From Primulina eburnea (lineage: Eukaryota > Streptophyta > Magnoliopsida > Lamiales > Gesneriaceae): 64,000 nt of DNA. Both the position numbers and the translations under genes were made by a program. Each line of letters opens with the position of its first letter. Positions within the stretch are counted from its first letter, which is position 1. Of the stretch, positions 45,601-56,700 are shown in pieces. The notes beneath the pieces are model-generated. The model worked only from the letters and a program-made list of their open reading frames with translations, was not told the origin of the DNA and did not search any database. The stretch is taken from assembly GCF_022965805.1 (NCBI RefSeq), contig NW_027331428.1:62001-126000 (forward strand), written 5' to 3'.

Positions 45601-46995
45601 TCAGTTTGTCCATCCGTTTGAGGATGACAAGTAGTAGAAAACAACAATTTTGTGCCAAGTTTAGCCCATAAAGTCTTCCAAAAGTAACTCAAGAATTTAA
45701 CATCGCGACCAGAAACAATAGTCCTAGGCATGCCATGCAACCTAACGACTTCTCTAAAGAACAAATCCGCAATGTTTGAAGCATCATCGGTTTTATGACA
45801 AGCTATAAAATGTGCCATCTTAGAGAATCTATCCACAACAACAAAAATAGAATCCCTCCCCTTCTTAGTCCTAGGCAACCCCAAAATAAAGTCCATAGAA
45901 ATGTCAATCCAAGTTCTTTTTAAGAATAGCACGCAAAAGTGTTCCCAAAGTTCTATTGACAACTTCAGTTTGTCCATCCGTTTGAGGATGACAAGTAGTA
46001 GAAAACAACAATTTTGTGCCAAGTTTAGCCCATAAAGTCTTCCAAAAGTAACTCAAGAATTTAACATCGCGACCAGAAACAATAGTCCTAGGCATGCCAT
46101 GCAACCTAACGACTTCTCTAAAGAACAAATCCGCAATGTTTGAAGCATCATCGGTTTTATGACAAGCTATAAAATGTGCCATCTTAGAGAATCTATCCAC
46201 AACAACAAAAATAGAATCCCTCCCCTTCTTAGTCCTAGGCAACCCCAAAATAAAGTCCATAGAAATGTCAATCCAAGTTCTTTTTAAGAATAGCACGCAA
46301 AAGTGTTCCCAAAGTTCTATTGACAACTTCAGTTTGTCCATCCGTTTGAGGATGACAAGTAGTAGAAAACAACAATTTTGTGCCAAGTTTAGCCCATAAA
46401 GTCTTCCAAAAGTAACTCAAGAATTTAACATCGCGACCAGAAACAATAGTCCTAGGCATGCCATGCAACCTAACGACTTCTCTAAAGAACAAATCCGCAA
46501 TGTTTGAAGCATCATCGGTTTTATGACAAGCTATAAAATGTGCCATCTTAGAGAATCTATCCACAACAACAAAAATAGAATCCCTCCCCTTCTTAGTCCT
46601 AGGCAACCCCAAAATAAAGTCCATAGAAATGTCAATCCAAGTTCTTTTTAAGAATAGCACGCAAAAGTGTTCCCAAAGTTCTATTGACAACTTCAGTTTG
46701 TCCATCCGTTTGAGGATGACAAGTAGTAGAAAACAACAATTTTGTGCCAAGTTTAGCCCATAAAGTCTTCCAAAAGTAACTCAAGAATTTAACATCGCGA
46801 CCAGAAACAATAGTCCTAGGCATGCCATGCAACCTAACGACTTCTCTAAAGAACAAATCCGCAATGTTTGAAGCATCATCGGTTTTATGACAAGCTATAA
46901 AATGTGCCATCTTAGAGAATCTATCCACAACAACAAAATAGAATCCCTCCCCTTCTTAGTCCTAGGCAACCCCAAAATAAAGTCCATAGAAATGT
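42628..46995 (-). repeat. Homogenised core of 12 nearly identical 364-bp monomers
   Basis: Twelve consecutive monomers have exactly 364-bp spacing and almost the same sequence. The only differences I noticed are CCCTACCC for CCCTCCCC in two monomers (near 44036 and 44764) and GTATTCC for GTCTTCC near 45309. This is far less variation than in the flanking monomers, so it is likely the most recently amplified part. Confidence 0.88.
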
Positions 46996-48569
46996 CAATC
47001 CAAGTTCTTTTTAAGAATAGCACGCAAAAGTGTTCCCAAAGTTCTATTGACAACTTCAGTTTGTCCATCCGTTTGAGGATGACAAGTAGTAGAAAACAAC
47101 AATTTTGTGCCAAGTTTAGCCCATAAAGTCTTCCAAAAGTAACACAAGAATTTAACATCGCGACTAAAAACAATAGTCCTAGGCATGCCATGCAACCTAA
47201 CGACTTCTCTAAAGAACAAATCCGCAATGTTTGAAGCATCATCGGTTTTATGACAAGCTATAAAATATGCCATCTTTGAGAATCTATCCACTACAACAAA
47301 AATAGAATCCATCGCCTTCTTAGTCCTAGGCAACCCCAAAATAAAGTCCATAGAAATGTCAATCCAAGTTCTTTTTAAGAATAGCACGCCAAAGTGTTCC
47401 CAAAGTTCTATTGACAACTTCAGTTTGTCCAACCGTTTGAGGATGACAAGTAGTAGAAAAACAACAATTTTGTGCCAAGTTTAGCCCATAAAGTATTCCA
47501 AAATTAACTCAAGAATTTAACATCGCGACCAGAAACATTAGTCCTAGGCATGCCATGCAACCTGTAGTGACCCGTTCCAGAATCACCTACTAATCAGAAC
47601 TTAAGCATGCAATTAACTTAATAAAACTGAATCAGATAAACAGCGGAAAAAACAACATATACAGCCCGATCGAATCAGTAAGTACGAATACTAAAACAAC
47701 CAAATCAAACTAAATCCCAAGAATAAAATACCAGCAACTACAGGTCAACCCCTGCTAGCTCCCTGTCCTCTCCCTCCTGGACCGTCCAACCTGAGACCTG
47801 CCCCATCGAATAGGGTGTCCAAAACAGAGATAAACCGAGGACGTGAGCATAAAACGCTCAGTACCGAAAGAATGAGTATACAAGACTATGACATGCATGT
47901 ATGCAAAATGTACTGGATACCAGGGTCTGGGTATAACGAAAAACTGCTCAGGCAAATGACGTCAAGGTATGTAGCACTCTGCGCCGTCGCACCAGGAGGT
48001 GGCTCCCATACCATAAACCTGTGGATATACCGGTATCCTGACCACCGTCGGCCAACGGGGTCCAACCATCCACAACAACCGAGGGCTGAGCACCCTCTGA
48101 ACAGGCTATCTCAAAAGATAAACAGGCCCAACATGATTATGCAAATGCCGCATAATAAACCATGCATCATATGTCAGATAATAATGCAACACATAAACAT
48201 GCAACACATAGTAAAGCATACTCAACCAGGATATCTCGGATAGTACTTCCGTACCTCAAACCAGTAGATCCTAGTAATCAGCCCTAGAATCAAGCCTACA
48301 ATCCAAGTGATACCATATCACTAAACCACATCTAAAAGCCTTAACTAGACTAATAGATACTTCCAAATCTCAAGGGAACCTAGAACCATACCTGCGTCCG
48401 TAGTCAGCCCACTGATGCCGCTAGCTCCCAACTAGAGCACAGCTCCGCTACAAAGCCAGTAGCTCCCTGCTAGTGCCCGAACCTCGGGAAAAGCTAGAAA
48501 CCCATCAGAAACGACTAAAACGCTCTGGAACTCTCGGAATTGGTAATTGAAAAGTGAAGCCTCGCGCCT

Positions 48570-48579
48570 CTATTTATAG
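48570..48579 (-). promoter_or_regulatory. TATA box of element E 3' LTR
   Basis: CTATAAATAG on the minus strand, directly after the GC-rich cluster (48580-48850). The same box is in the 5' LTR at 54564-54573, where it would drive transcription of the element. Confidence 0.78.
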
Positions 48580-48850
48580 ACGACGATCGGACGATCCGAT
48601 CCACTTCGGAAGATCCGATCCTGTGCACTTCGGACGATCCGATCCACTTCGGACGTTCCGAACTCTGCATGTCTTCCACGTGTCCAGCCACCTGTCTTCG
48701 GACGATCCGAACCTCTTCGGACGATCCGAACCCTGACACGGTCTACTGTTGACAAGACTCGGTCTGACACCGAACCGAACGGTCCATCCGAACCCACTTC
48801 GGACGATCCGAACCTCTTCGGACGGTCCGATCCTGGTTCGTTCCTTCCGA
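48580..48850 (-). repeat. GC-rich motif cluster in U3 of element E 3' LTR
   Basis: About ten copies of TTCGGATCGTCCGAAG or close variants, with core CGGACGATCCG, are separated by short unique spacers. The duplicate lies at 54574-54844. Placed just upstream of the TATA box, they are in the position of promoter or enhancer repeats. That function is inference. Confidence 0.88.
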
Positions 48851-48906
48851 ACTCGCAGAATATAATTAATCCAATAATTACTCAATTTAGGCATCGGGAT
48901 ACTACA

Positions 48907-48918
48907 TTCTCCCCCTCT
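48907..48918 (-). promoter_or_regulatory. Element E polypurine tract
   Basis: The minus strand reads AGAGGGGGAGAA directly before the LTR start TGTAGTATCCC. The 129 bases between it and the Gag-Pol stop (49048) hold nothing else that I can support. Confidence 0.88.
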
Positions 48919-49047
48919 AAAAAGGATTTCGTCCGCGAAATCGAGTCTGAAGAATAACAATTCTGAACAATCAATACATTCATCTCAAGAATGAATTACA
49001 AATTGAAAGCCCAACTGAAATTACAATCATAACTGAAAATGCTACAA

Positions 49048-52000
49048 CTAGAACAACTCAGGATGCTCTGACCGCATGCGACTCTCTAGTTCCCAAGTAG
49101 CTTCTTCAGTACCTCGGCGCTGCCACTGCACTAAGACAAGAGGAATAGTCTTATTCCGCAGTACCTTATCCTTCCGGTCTAAGATCGAAACCGGTCTTTC
49201 TACAAAAGACAAATCCGGATTCAACTGAACTTCTGTCGGATGCAAAACATGGGACTCATCCGCTACGTATCGTCTCAACAAGGACACATGAAACACATTG
49301 TGAACACTAGACAGATACGGTGGCAAGGCTAATCTGTAGGCCAAATCTCCCACACATTCCAAGATCTCAAAAGGACCAATGAATCTCGGAGATAGCTTAC
49401 CCTTGAGTCCAAATCTCAGAATCCTCCGAAAAGGTGATACCTTGAGAAACACTTTCTCGCCTGCATCAAAATGAAGAGGCCTGCGCTTGGTGTTCGCATA
49501 ACTCGCTTGTCGATCCTGAGCAGTCTTAATCCGCTGCTTGATCACAAGAACTTTATCCTTGGCCTGCTGAATCAATTCTGGACCCTCGACCTGTCGTTCT
49601 CCGACTTCCTCCCAGAACAGAGGAGTACGACAACGTCGACCATACAACGCTTCAAACGGAGACATACCAATACTCCTATGAAAGCTGTTGTTGTATGCAA
49701 ACTCTATCAGTGGCAAATGATCCTGCCAAGCTGGCCCGAAATCCATCACACAAGACCTCAACATATCCTCAAGCGTACGAATAGTCCTCTCTGACTGTCC
49801 GTCAGTCTCTGGGTGATACGCAGTACTCAAACTCAAAGTAGTGCCCAAAGCTTGCTGAAAGCTACCCCAAAATCTAGACGTAAATCGAGGATCTCTGTCA
49901 CTAACGATACTCACAGGCACACCATGAAACCGTACAATCTCCTGAATGTACAACCGTGCCATCCGATCGAAAGTGAAATCTCTGTTATACGGAAGAAAAT
50001 GGGCAGACTTGGTAAGCCGATCTACTACAACCCAGATAGCATCTCTATTCCCCACAGACATAGGCAAGTGAGTCACGAAGTCCATCGTGATATGCTCCCA
50101 CTTCCACTCCGGAATAGGAAGATTCTGCAACAAACCTCCAGGTCGTCGATACTCTGCCTTTACCTGCTGACAGACCAGGCACTTGGAGACATACTGATAA
50201 ACATTGCGTTTCATACCTTTCCACCAAAATCGAGTCCTTAAATCTTTATACATCTTGTTGCTCCCCGGATGAACACTCAACTTGCTACGATGAGCCTGGG
50301 ACAAAATCTCCTCCCTCAAAGTGTCATCCTCCGGTACAACAACACGACCAGATAAGCACAAAAGACCCTGAGACTGATAGTGGAAACCAGAAGTATTATC
50401 TCCATCAGCCAACCGAGCTAATTTCTGAACCTTAGAATCAGACATCTGAGCATCTCTAATCCGAGAGTACAACACTGGTTCAGACAAAATAGTAGCCACA
50501 CGGATACTCTCTGATCCCTTCCGATGCTTATAATTGAATCCCATCGAACAGAAATCCTGAATAATCCCAGATACAGCACAAGTCTGAAGAGCAGACAATC
50601 TCACCTTGCGACTAAGAGCATCAGCCGTGAGATTCGCAGATCCTGGATGATACTTGATCTCACAATCATAATCCTTGAGTAGATCCATCCAGCGACGCTG
50701 ACGCATGTTCAACTCTGCCTGAGTGAACAGATACTTCAAACTCTTATGATCGGTGAAAATCTCAAATCGCTCACCATACAGATAATGGCGCCAGATTTTC
50801 AAAGCAAAAACGATCGCTGCTAATTCCAGATCATGAACAGGATAGTTCTCCTCATGAGGCTTCAACTGCCTCGACGCATAAGCAATCACATGCTCATTCT
50901 GCATCAAAACACACCCTAGACCCTGCAAAGAGGCGTCGGTGTAAACACTAAAACCACCAGATCCAGCCGGTAAGGCCAAAACAGGCGCAGATGTCAACCG
51001 TCTGCGAAGCTCCAAGAAACTCTCTTCGCACTCTGATGTCCACTCAAATGAAACATCTTTCCGAGTGAGCTGAGTAAGTGGCTTAGCAATCTGAGAGAAG
51101 TTGACAATGAAGCGGCGATAATACCCAGCCAATCCCAGAAAACTGCGGATCTCGGCTACTGTCGTCGGACGCGACCAGTTCAATACCGCCTCCACCTTGC
51201 TCGGGTCAACTGAAACTCCCTCGCTAGAAATAACATGACCAAGGAATACAACCCTGTCAATCCAAAACTCGCATTTACTCAACTTCGCATAAAGCTGATT
51301 CTCGCGAAGTATCTGTAAAATAATTCTCAAGTGTTGTACGTGTTCTCGCTGATCACGCGAATAGATTAAGATATCATCTATGAACACCACAACAAATTTA
51401 TCCAAGAAGTCTCGAAATACCCGATTCATCAGATCCATAAAAACTGCTGGTGCATTCGTCACCCCAAAAGGCATAACCAGAAACTCATAATGCCCATACC
51501 GGGTCCTGAATGCAGTCTTTGATATATCTCCCTGATGAACTCGAAGTTGATGATAACCAGACCTTAAATCGATCTTGGAATACACAGAGGTACCTTGCAG
51601 TTGATCAAATAAATCATCAATCCGTGGCAACGGATACTTATTCTTTATCGTAGCACGATTCAACTGCCGATAATCTATGCAGAGCCGCATAGAACCATCC
51701 TTCTTTTTGACAAAAAGAACTGGTGCTCCCCACGGGGACACACTGGGTCGAATATACCCCTTGTCAAGAAGATCCTGCAACTGCTGTTTCAATTCTTGCA
51801 TCTCTGATGGAGCTAAACGATAAGGAGCTCTGGAGATTGGTGCCGTGCCTGGCACTAAATCAATGCTGAAATCCACTTCCCGAACTGGAGGAAAACCAGG
51901 AATCTCCTCGGGAAAAACATCCGGAAAATCGCAAACCACTGGAATGTCACTGACCCCGACACTGTCTGCGGACGAATCAATAGCATAGATAAGGTAGCCT

Positions 52001-53475
52001 TCCCCGCCCGACTCTAAGGCACGACAGGCTTTCAGAGCAGAAACCACAGGCATCGGGGGTCGCGCTCCCTCTCCATAGAAAAACCAACTGTCGCCCTCCA
52101 CTGGACGAAACTGCACGAACTTCTGGTAACAGTCCACAGTAGCTCTATACACAGTCAGCACATCTATTCCCAGAATGCAATCAAAATCCTCCATCGCAAG
52201 AATCATCAAATTAGCAGTTAAGATATTACCCTCAAACTCTAGAGGACAACCCATCACTAGACGTTTAGCTAACACCGAATGACCCATCGGTGTGGAAACA
52301 GATACCACAATGTCCAAAGAAGTGAAAGGTAAAGCATGACGCTTAGCAAACCTCGCAGATATAAATGAATGCGATGCACCAGTATCAATGAGAACGTAAG
52401 CAGGTAATCCACATAAATTACAAATACCTGCAATAACTCTCTCGTTCTCCTCAGCAGCCTGATCCTGGTTAAGAGCAAAGACCTGCCCTTGAGTACGCGG
52501 TCGGAGGTTAGAGCCCTGAGTAGACTGTCCCTGCTGTGGCCTCTGATGAACTGAAGCCTGAGAACCAGATCCTGATCCTCCACCCATCTGTGGACAATCT
52601 CTCTTCATGTGGCCCATCTCACCGCACCTGAAACAAGCACCCGCAACTCTGCGACAACGCTCTGTCGGATGGTCCTTCCCGCAATGCTGACACGGGCCCT
52701 TCTTCTTCCCAAAATGGTGAACTCCTCCAGATCCAGAGGAAGAAGAAGTAGATCCAGCCTTCTTAAATGATTGGGCACGGGGACCCAAAGAACTAGTAGG
52801 ACGAGCAGACTGCATGGCTCGACCCCTCAGCAAACTGCCCTCTGCCTGGCGACAACGGTTCACAAGGCCCTCATACGACGTCGGATCATCACAGACCACG
52901 ACCCGATCATAAATCTCCTGATTGAGGCCCTGAAGAAAATGATTATACTTGGCCACCGCATTGTCACTGACGTGCGGAACATATGGGAGCAACTCAAAGA
53001 ACTTCTGCTGATACTCATCAACAGACAAACTCCCCTGCTTCAGATTGATCAACTCAATCGCCTTGGTCTGCAGAAGAGCTGGCGGAAAGTAAAGCAGCAT
53101 GAAAGCAGCTCGGAAATCGGCCCAAAGAACTCGGCCCTGACGCTGAACTATCGGTGCAGAGGTAGACCTCCACCACTTACGTGCACCGCCCTCCAGCAAG
53201 AAATCAAGGGTATCCATCTGCTGCTCCGCCGAGCACTGGAAAGACTTGAAACAGCTCTCCATCCTCTCAAGCCAGTTCTCCGCAACATCCGGAGTCTCGC
53301 CGCCCGAAAGAGGTTTCGGCCCCATCTGCAAGAACCTATGCATACTGAAACTCCGAGGCTCATCTCGTCGGTGTGGACGACGTTCCCGATGCTCTCGACG
53401 ACGCTCCCGATCGTCGCGGTCTCCCCAGCGTCCCACGCTGCCATGACTACTAGCATCGTCGTCAAAACCAGACAT
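49048..53475 (-). CDS. Element E Gag-Pol polyprotein (1,475 aa), uninterrupted
   Basis: The start is the ATG at 53475 ([10 protein letters not shown]), 67 bases after the primer site. Gag spans about 45-230. Zinc knuckles are at 262-274 ([13 protein letters not shown]) and 281-294 ([14 protein letters not shown]). The protease DTG is at 364-366. RT spans about 540-790 with FIDD at 698-701. RNase H has Asp 847, Glu 884, Asp 909 and Asp 952. The integrase zinc residues are His 1062, His 1069, Cys 1099 and Cys 1102. The DD35E core has Asp 1132, Asp 1193 and Glu 1229. The C-terminal chromodomain-like tail reads [19 protein letters not shown], then [11 protein letters not shown]. All the catalytic residues I looked for are present and the frame has no stop. 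By family knowledge it is cut by its own protease and acts in cytoplasmic particles and in the nucleus. Confidence 0.96.
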   Translation of the reverse strand: MSGFDDDASSHGSVGRWGDRDDRERRREHRERRPHRRDEPRSFSMHRFLQMGPKPLSGGETPDVAENWLERMESCFKSFQCSAEQQMDTLDFLLEGGARKWWRSTSAPIVQRQGRVLWADFRAAFMLLYFPPALLQTKAIELINLKQGSLSVDEYQQKFFELLPYVPHVSDNAVAKYNHFLQGLNQEIYDRVVVCDDPTSYEGLVNRCRQAEGSLLRGRAMQSARPTSSLGPRAQSFKKAGSTSSSSGSGGVHHFGKKKGPCQHCGKDHPTERCRRVAGACFRCGEMGHMKRDCPQMGGGSGSGSQASVHQRPQQGQSTQGSNLRPRTQGQVFALNQDQAAEENERVIAGICNLCGLPAYVLIDTGASHSFISARFAKRHALPFTSLDIVVSVSTPMGHSVLAKRLVMGCPLEFEGNILTANLMILAMEDFDCILGIDVLTVYRATVDCYQKFVQFRPVEGDSWFFYGEGARPPMPVVSALKACRALESGGEGYLIYAIDSSADSVGVSDIPVVCDFPDVFPEEIPGFPPVREVDFSIDLVPGTAPISRAPYRLAPSEMQELKQQLQDLLDKGYIRPSVSPWGAPVLFVKKKDGSMRLCIDYRQLNRATIKNKYPLPRIDDLFDQLQGTSVYSKIDLRSGYHQLRVHQGDISKTAFRTRYGHYEFLVMPFGVTNAPAVFMDLMNRVFRDFLDKFVVVFIDDILIYSRDQREHVQHLRIILQILRENQLYAKLSKCEFWIDRVVFLGHVISSEGVSVDPSKVEAVLNWSRPTTVAEIRSFLGLAGYYRRFIVNFSQIAKPLTQLTRKDVSFEWTSECEESFLELRRRLTSAPVLALPAGSGGFSVYTDASLQGLGCVLMQNEHVIAYASRQLKPHEENYPVHDLELAAIVFALKIWRHYLYGERFEIFTDHKSLKYLFTQAELNMRQRRWMDLLKDYDCEIKYHPGSANLTADALSRKVRLSALQTCAVSGIIQDFCSMGFNYKHRKGSESIRVATILSEPVLYSRIRDAQMSDSKVQKLARLADGDNTSGFHYQSQGLLCLSGRVVVPEDDTLREEILSQAHRSKLSVHPGSNKMYKDLRTRFWWKGMKRNVYQYVSKCLVCQQVKAEYRRPGGLLQNLPIPEWKWEHITMDFVTHLPMSVGNRDAIWVVVDRLTKSAHFLPYNRDFTFDRMARLYIQEIVRFHGVPVSIVSDRDPRFTSRFWGSFQQALGTTLSLSTAYHPETDGQSERTIRTLEDMLRSCVMDFGPAWQDHLPLIEFAYNNSFHRSIGMSPFEALYGRRCRTPLFWEEVGERQVEGPELIQQAKDKVLVIKQRIKTAQDRQASYANTKRRPLHFDAGEKVFLKVSPFRRILRFGLKGKLSPRFIGPFEILECVGDLAYRLALPPYLSSVHNVFHVSLLRRYVADESHVLHPTEVQLNPDLSFVERPVSILDRKDKVLRNKTIPLVLVQWQRRGTEEATWELESRMRSEHPELF

Positions 53476-53541
53476 CTCTACAAAAAGTCACCAGAGATTA
53501 GACCCAAAAGAACAGTTCTAAATCCCAAAATCTTAATGCAT

Positions 53542-53553
53542 GCTCTGATACCA
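53542..53553 (-). promoter_or_regulatory. Element E primer-binding site
   Basis: TGGTATCAGAGC on the minus strand, four bases after the 5' LTR end (CACTACA). It is the exact initiator-methionine tRNA primer site. Confidence 0.93.
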
Positions 53554-53557
53554 TAAA

Positions 53558-54900
53558 TGTAGTGACCCGTTCCAGAATCACCTACTAATCAGAACTTAAG
53601 CATGCAATTAACTTAATAAAACTGAATCAGATAAACAGCGGAAAAACAACATATACAGCCCGATCGAATCAGTAAGTACGAATACTAAAACAACCAAATC
53701 AAACTAAATCCCAAGAATAAAATACCAGCAACTACAGGTCAACCCCTGCTAGCTCCCTGTCCTCTCCCTCCTGGACCGTCCAACCTGAGACCTGCCCCAT
53801 CGAATAGGGTGTCCAAAACAGAGATAAACCGAGGACGTGAGCATAAAACGCTCAGTACCGAAAGAATGAGTATACAAGACTATGACATGCATGTATGCAA
53901 AATGTACTGGATACCAGGGTCTGGGTATAACGAAAAACTGCTCAGGCAAATGACGTCAAGGTATGTAGCACTCTGCGCCGTCGCACCAGGAGGTGGCTCC
54001 CATACCATAAACCTGTGGATATACCGGTATCCTGACCACCGTCGGCCAACGGGGTCCAACCATCCACAACAACCGAGGGCTGAGCACCCTCTGAACAGGC
54101 TATCTCAAAAGATAAACAGGCCCAACATGATTATGCAAATGCCGCATAATAAACCATGCATCATATGTCAGATAATAATGCAACACATAAACATGCAACA
54201 CATAGTAAAGCATACTCAACCAGGATATCTCGGATAGTACTTCCGTACCTCAAACCAGTAGATCCTAGTAATCAGCCCTAGAATCAAGCCTACAATCCAA
54301 GTGATACCATATCACTAAACCACATCTAAAAGCCTTAACTAGACTAATAGATACTTCCAAATCTCAAGGGAACCTAGAACCATACCTGCGTCCGTAGTCA
54401 GCCCACTGATGCCGCTAGCTCCCAACTAGAGCACAGCTCCGCTACAAAGCCAGTAGCTCCCTGCTAGTGCCCGAACCTCGGGAAAAGCTAGAAACCCATC
54501 AGAAACGACTAAAACGCTCTGGAACTCTCGGAATTGGTAATTGAAAAGTGAAGCCTCGCGCCTCTATTTATAGACGACGATCGGACGATCCGATCCACTT
54601 CGGAAGATCCGATCCTGTGCACTTCGGACGATCCGATCCACTTCGGACGTTCCGAACTCTGCATGTCTTCCACGTGTCCAGCCACCTGTCTTCGGACGAT
54701 CCGAACCTCTTCGGACGATCCGAACCCTGACACGGTCTACTGTTGACAAGACTCGGTCTGACACCGAACCGAACGGTCCATCCGAACCCACTTCGGACGA
54801 TCCGAACCTCTTCGGACGGTCCGATCCTGGTTCGTTCCTCCCGAACTCGCAGAATATAATTAATCCAATAATTACTCAATTTAGGCATCGGGATACTACA
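53558..54900 (-). repeat. Element E 5' LTR (1,343 bp)
   Basis: Same ends as the 3' copy (TGTAGTATCCC at 54900). It contains the TATA box (54564-54573) and the GC-rich cluster (54574-54844). It is followed on the plus strand by CAACC and the resumed satellite. Confidence 0.96.
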
Positions 54901-54905
54901 CAACC

Positions 54906-56700
54906 TAACGACTTCTCTAAAGAACAAATCCGCAATGTTTGAAGCATCATCGGTTTTATGACAAGCTATAAAATGTGCCATCTTAGAGAATCTATCCACA
55001 ACAACAAAAATAGAATCCCTACCCTTATTAGTCCTAGGCAAACCCAAAATAAAGTCCATAGAAATGTCAATCCAAGTTCTTTTTAAGAATAGCACGCAAA
55101 AGTGTTCCCAAAGTTCTATTGACAACTTCAGTTTGTCCATCCGTTTGAGGATGACAAGTAGTAGAAAACAACAATTTTGTGCCAAGTTTAGCCCATAAAG
55201 TCTTCCAAAAGTAACTCAAGAATTTAACATCGCGACCAGAAACAATAGTCCTAGGCATGCCATGCAACCTAACGACTTCTCTAAAGAACAAATCCGCAAT
55301 GTTTGAAGCATCATCGGTTTTATGACAAGCTATAAAATGTGCCATCTTAGAGAATCTATCCACAACAACAAAAATAGAATCCCTCCCCTTCTTAGTCCTA
55401 GGCAACCCCAAAATAAAGTCATAGAAATGTCAATCCAAGTTCTTTTTAAGAATAGCACGCAAAAGTGTTCCCAAAGTTCTATTGACAACTTCAGTTTGTC
55501 CATCCGTTTGAGGATGACAAGTAGTAGAAAACAACAATTTTGTGCCAAGTTTAGCCCATAAAGTCTTCCAAAAGTAACTCAAGAATTTAACATCGCGACC
55601 AGAAACAATAGTCCTAGGCATGCCATGCAACCTAACGACTTCTCTAAAGAACAAATCCGCAATGTTTGAAGCATCATCGGTTTTATGACAAGCTATAAAA
55701 TGTGCCATCTTAGAGAATCTATCCACAACAACAAAAATAGAATCCCTCCCCTTCTTAGTCCTAGGCAACCCCAAAATAAAGTCCATAGAAATGTCAATCC
55801 AAGTTCTTTTTAAGAATAGCACGCAAAAGTGTTCCCAAAGTTCTATTGACAACTTCAGTTTGTCCATCCGTTTGAGGATGACAAGTAGTAGAAAACAACA
55901 ATTTTGTGCCAAGTTTAGCCCATAAAGTCTTCCAAAAGTAACTCAAGAATTTAACATCGCGACCAGAAACAATAGTCCTAGGCATGCCATGCAACCTAAC
56001 GACTTCTCTAAAGAACAAATCCGCCATGTTTGAAGCATCATCGGTTTTATGACAAGCTATAAAATGTGCCATCTTAGAGAATCTATCCACAACAACAAAA
56101 ATAGAATCCCTCCCTTATTAGTCCTAGGCAACCCCAAAATAAAGTCCATAGAAATGTCAATCCAAGTTCTTTTTAAGAATAGCACGCAAAAGTGTTCCGA
56201 AAGTTCTATTGACAACTTCAGTTTGTCCATCCGTTTGAGGATGACAAGTAGTAGAAAACAACAATTTTGTGCCAAGGTTTAGCCCATAAAGTACTTCCAA
56301 AAGTAACTCAAGAATTTAACATCGCGACCAGAACTAATAGTCCTAGGCATGCCATGCAACCTAACGACTTCTCTAAAGAACAAATCCGCAATGTTTGAAG
56401 CATCATCGGTTTTATGACAAGCTATAAAATATGCCATCTTAGAGAATCTATCCACAACAACAAAAATAGAATCCCTCGCCTTCTTAGTCCTAGGCAACCA
56501 CGAAATAAAGTCCATAGAAATGTCAATCAAATTCTTTTTAAGAATAGCACGCAAAAGTGTTCCCAAAGTTCTATTGACAACTTCAGTTTGTCCATCCGTT
56601 TGATGATGACAAGTAGTAGAAAACAACAATTTTGTGCCAAGTATTAGCCCATAAAGTATTCCAAAAGTAACTCAAGAATTTAACATCGCGACCAGAAACA
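54906..56700 (-). repeat. 14-monomer higher-order duplication in the right block, copy 1
   Basis: Rare monomer variants recur 5,100 bases further on (60006-61800): GGCAAACCCAAAAT (55037/60136), CCGCCATGTT (56021/61121), GTACTTCC (56291/61391), TTGATGATGAC and GTATTAGCCC (offset 5,101). 5,100 bp is 14 monomers. The copies also differ at several sites, so this is not a recent exact duplication. Confidence 0.75.

Larger units (their letters stand above)
38037..47562 (-). repeat. 364-bp satellite, left block (about 26 monomers) made of integrase core sequence
   Basis: The monomers are head to tail. On the minus strand each reads [81 protein letters not shown] and AILKKNL, then rejoins W of the next monomer one base out of frame. 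This is the DDE core of a Ty3/gypsy integrase. The second catalytic Asp is Gly (Val in a few monomers). Element B's integrase is the nearest relative here. The array starts abruptly at Copia-2 and stops at CAACC, where element E is inserted. The first full monomer after Copia-2 has lost about 12 bases near 38320. None of the overlapping open frames is expected to be a gene. Confidence 0.96.
47563..48906 (-). repeat. Element E 3' LTR (1,344 bp)
   Basis: On the minus strand it begins TGTAGTATCCC (48906) and ends GGGTCACTACA (47563). Compared with the other copy it has one extra A in an A-run near 47648 and T instead of C near 48847. Confidence 0.96.
47563..54900 (-). mobile_element. Element E: intact Ty3/gypsy chromovirus (Tekay-like) inserted in the satellite
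   Basis: LTRs lie at 47563-48906 and 53558-54900. The 5-bp target duplication CAACC (47558-47562 and 54901-54905) lies within satellite sequence, and the monomer phase continues across the element. The primer site, polypurine tract, TATA box and a single 1,475-codon Gag-Pol frame are all present. The LTRs differ at only two places that I could find. This is the best candidate in the window for a recently active element. Confidence 0.97.

Noticed and set aside
38282..47432. Dozens of 70-205 residue open frames in the array as a family of integrase or small protein genes
   Set aside because: They repeat at the monomer period, change frame in each monomer, join two monomers out of frame, lack a catalytic residue and have no promoter of their own.
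48580..48850. Transcription terminators or hairpin RNA genes in the GC-rich LTR repeats
   Set aside because: The units are short and spaced by unrelated sequence, and they lie upstream of a TATA box in the U3 region. Promoter repeats are the simpler reading.
47563..54900. Duplicated 142-residue protein at 47815-48243 and 53809-54237
   Set aside because: Both lie inside the two LTRs of element E, antisense to its transcription, and have no recognisable domain.
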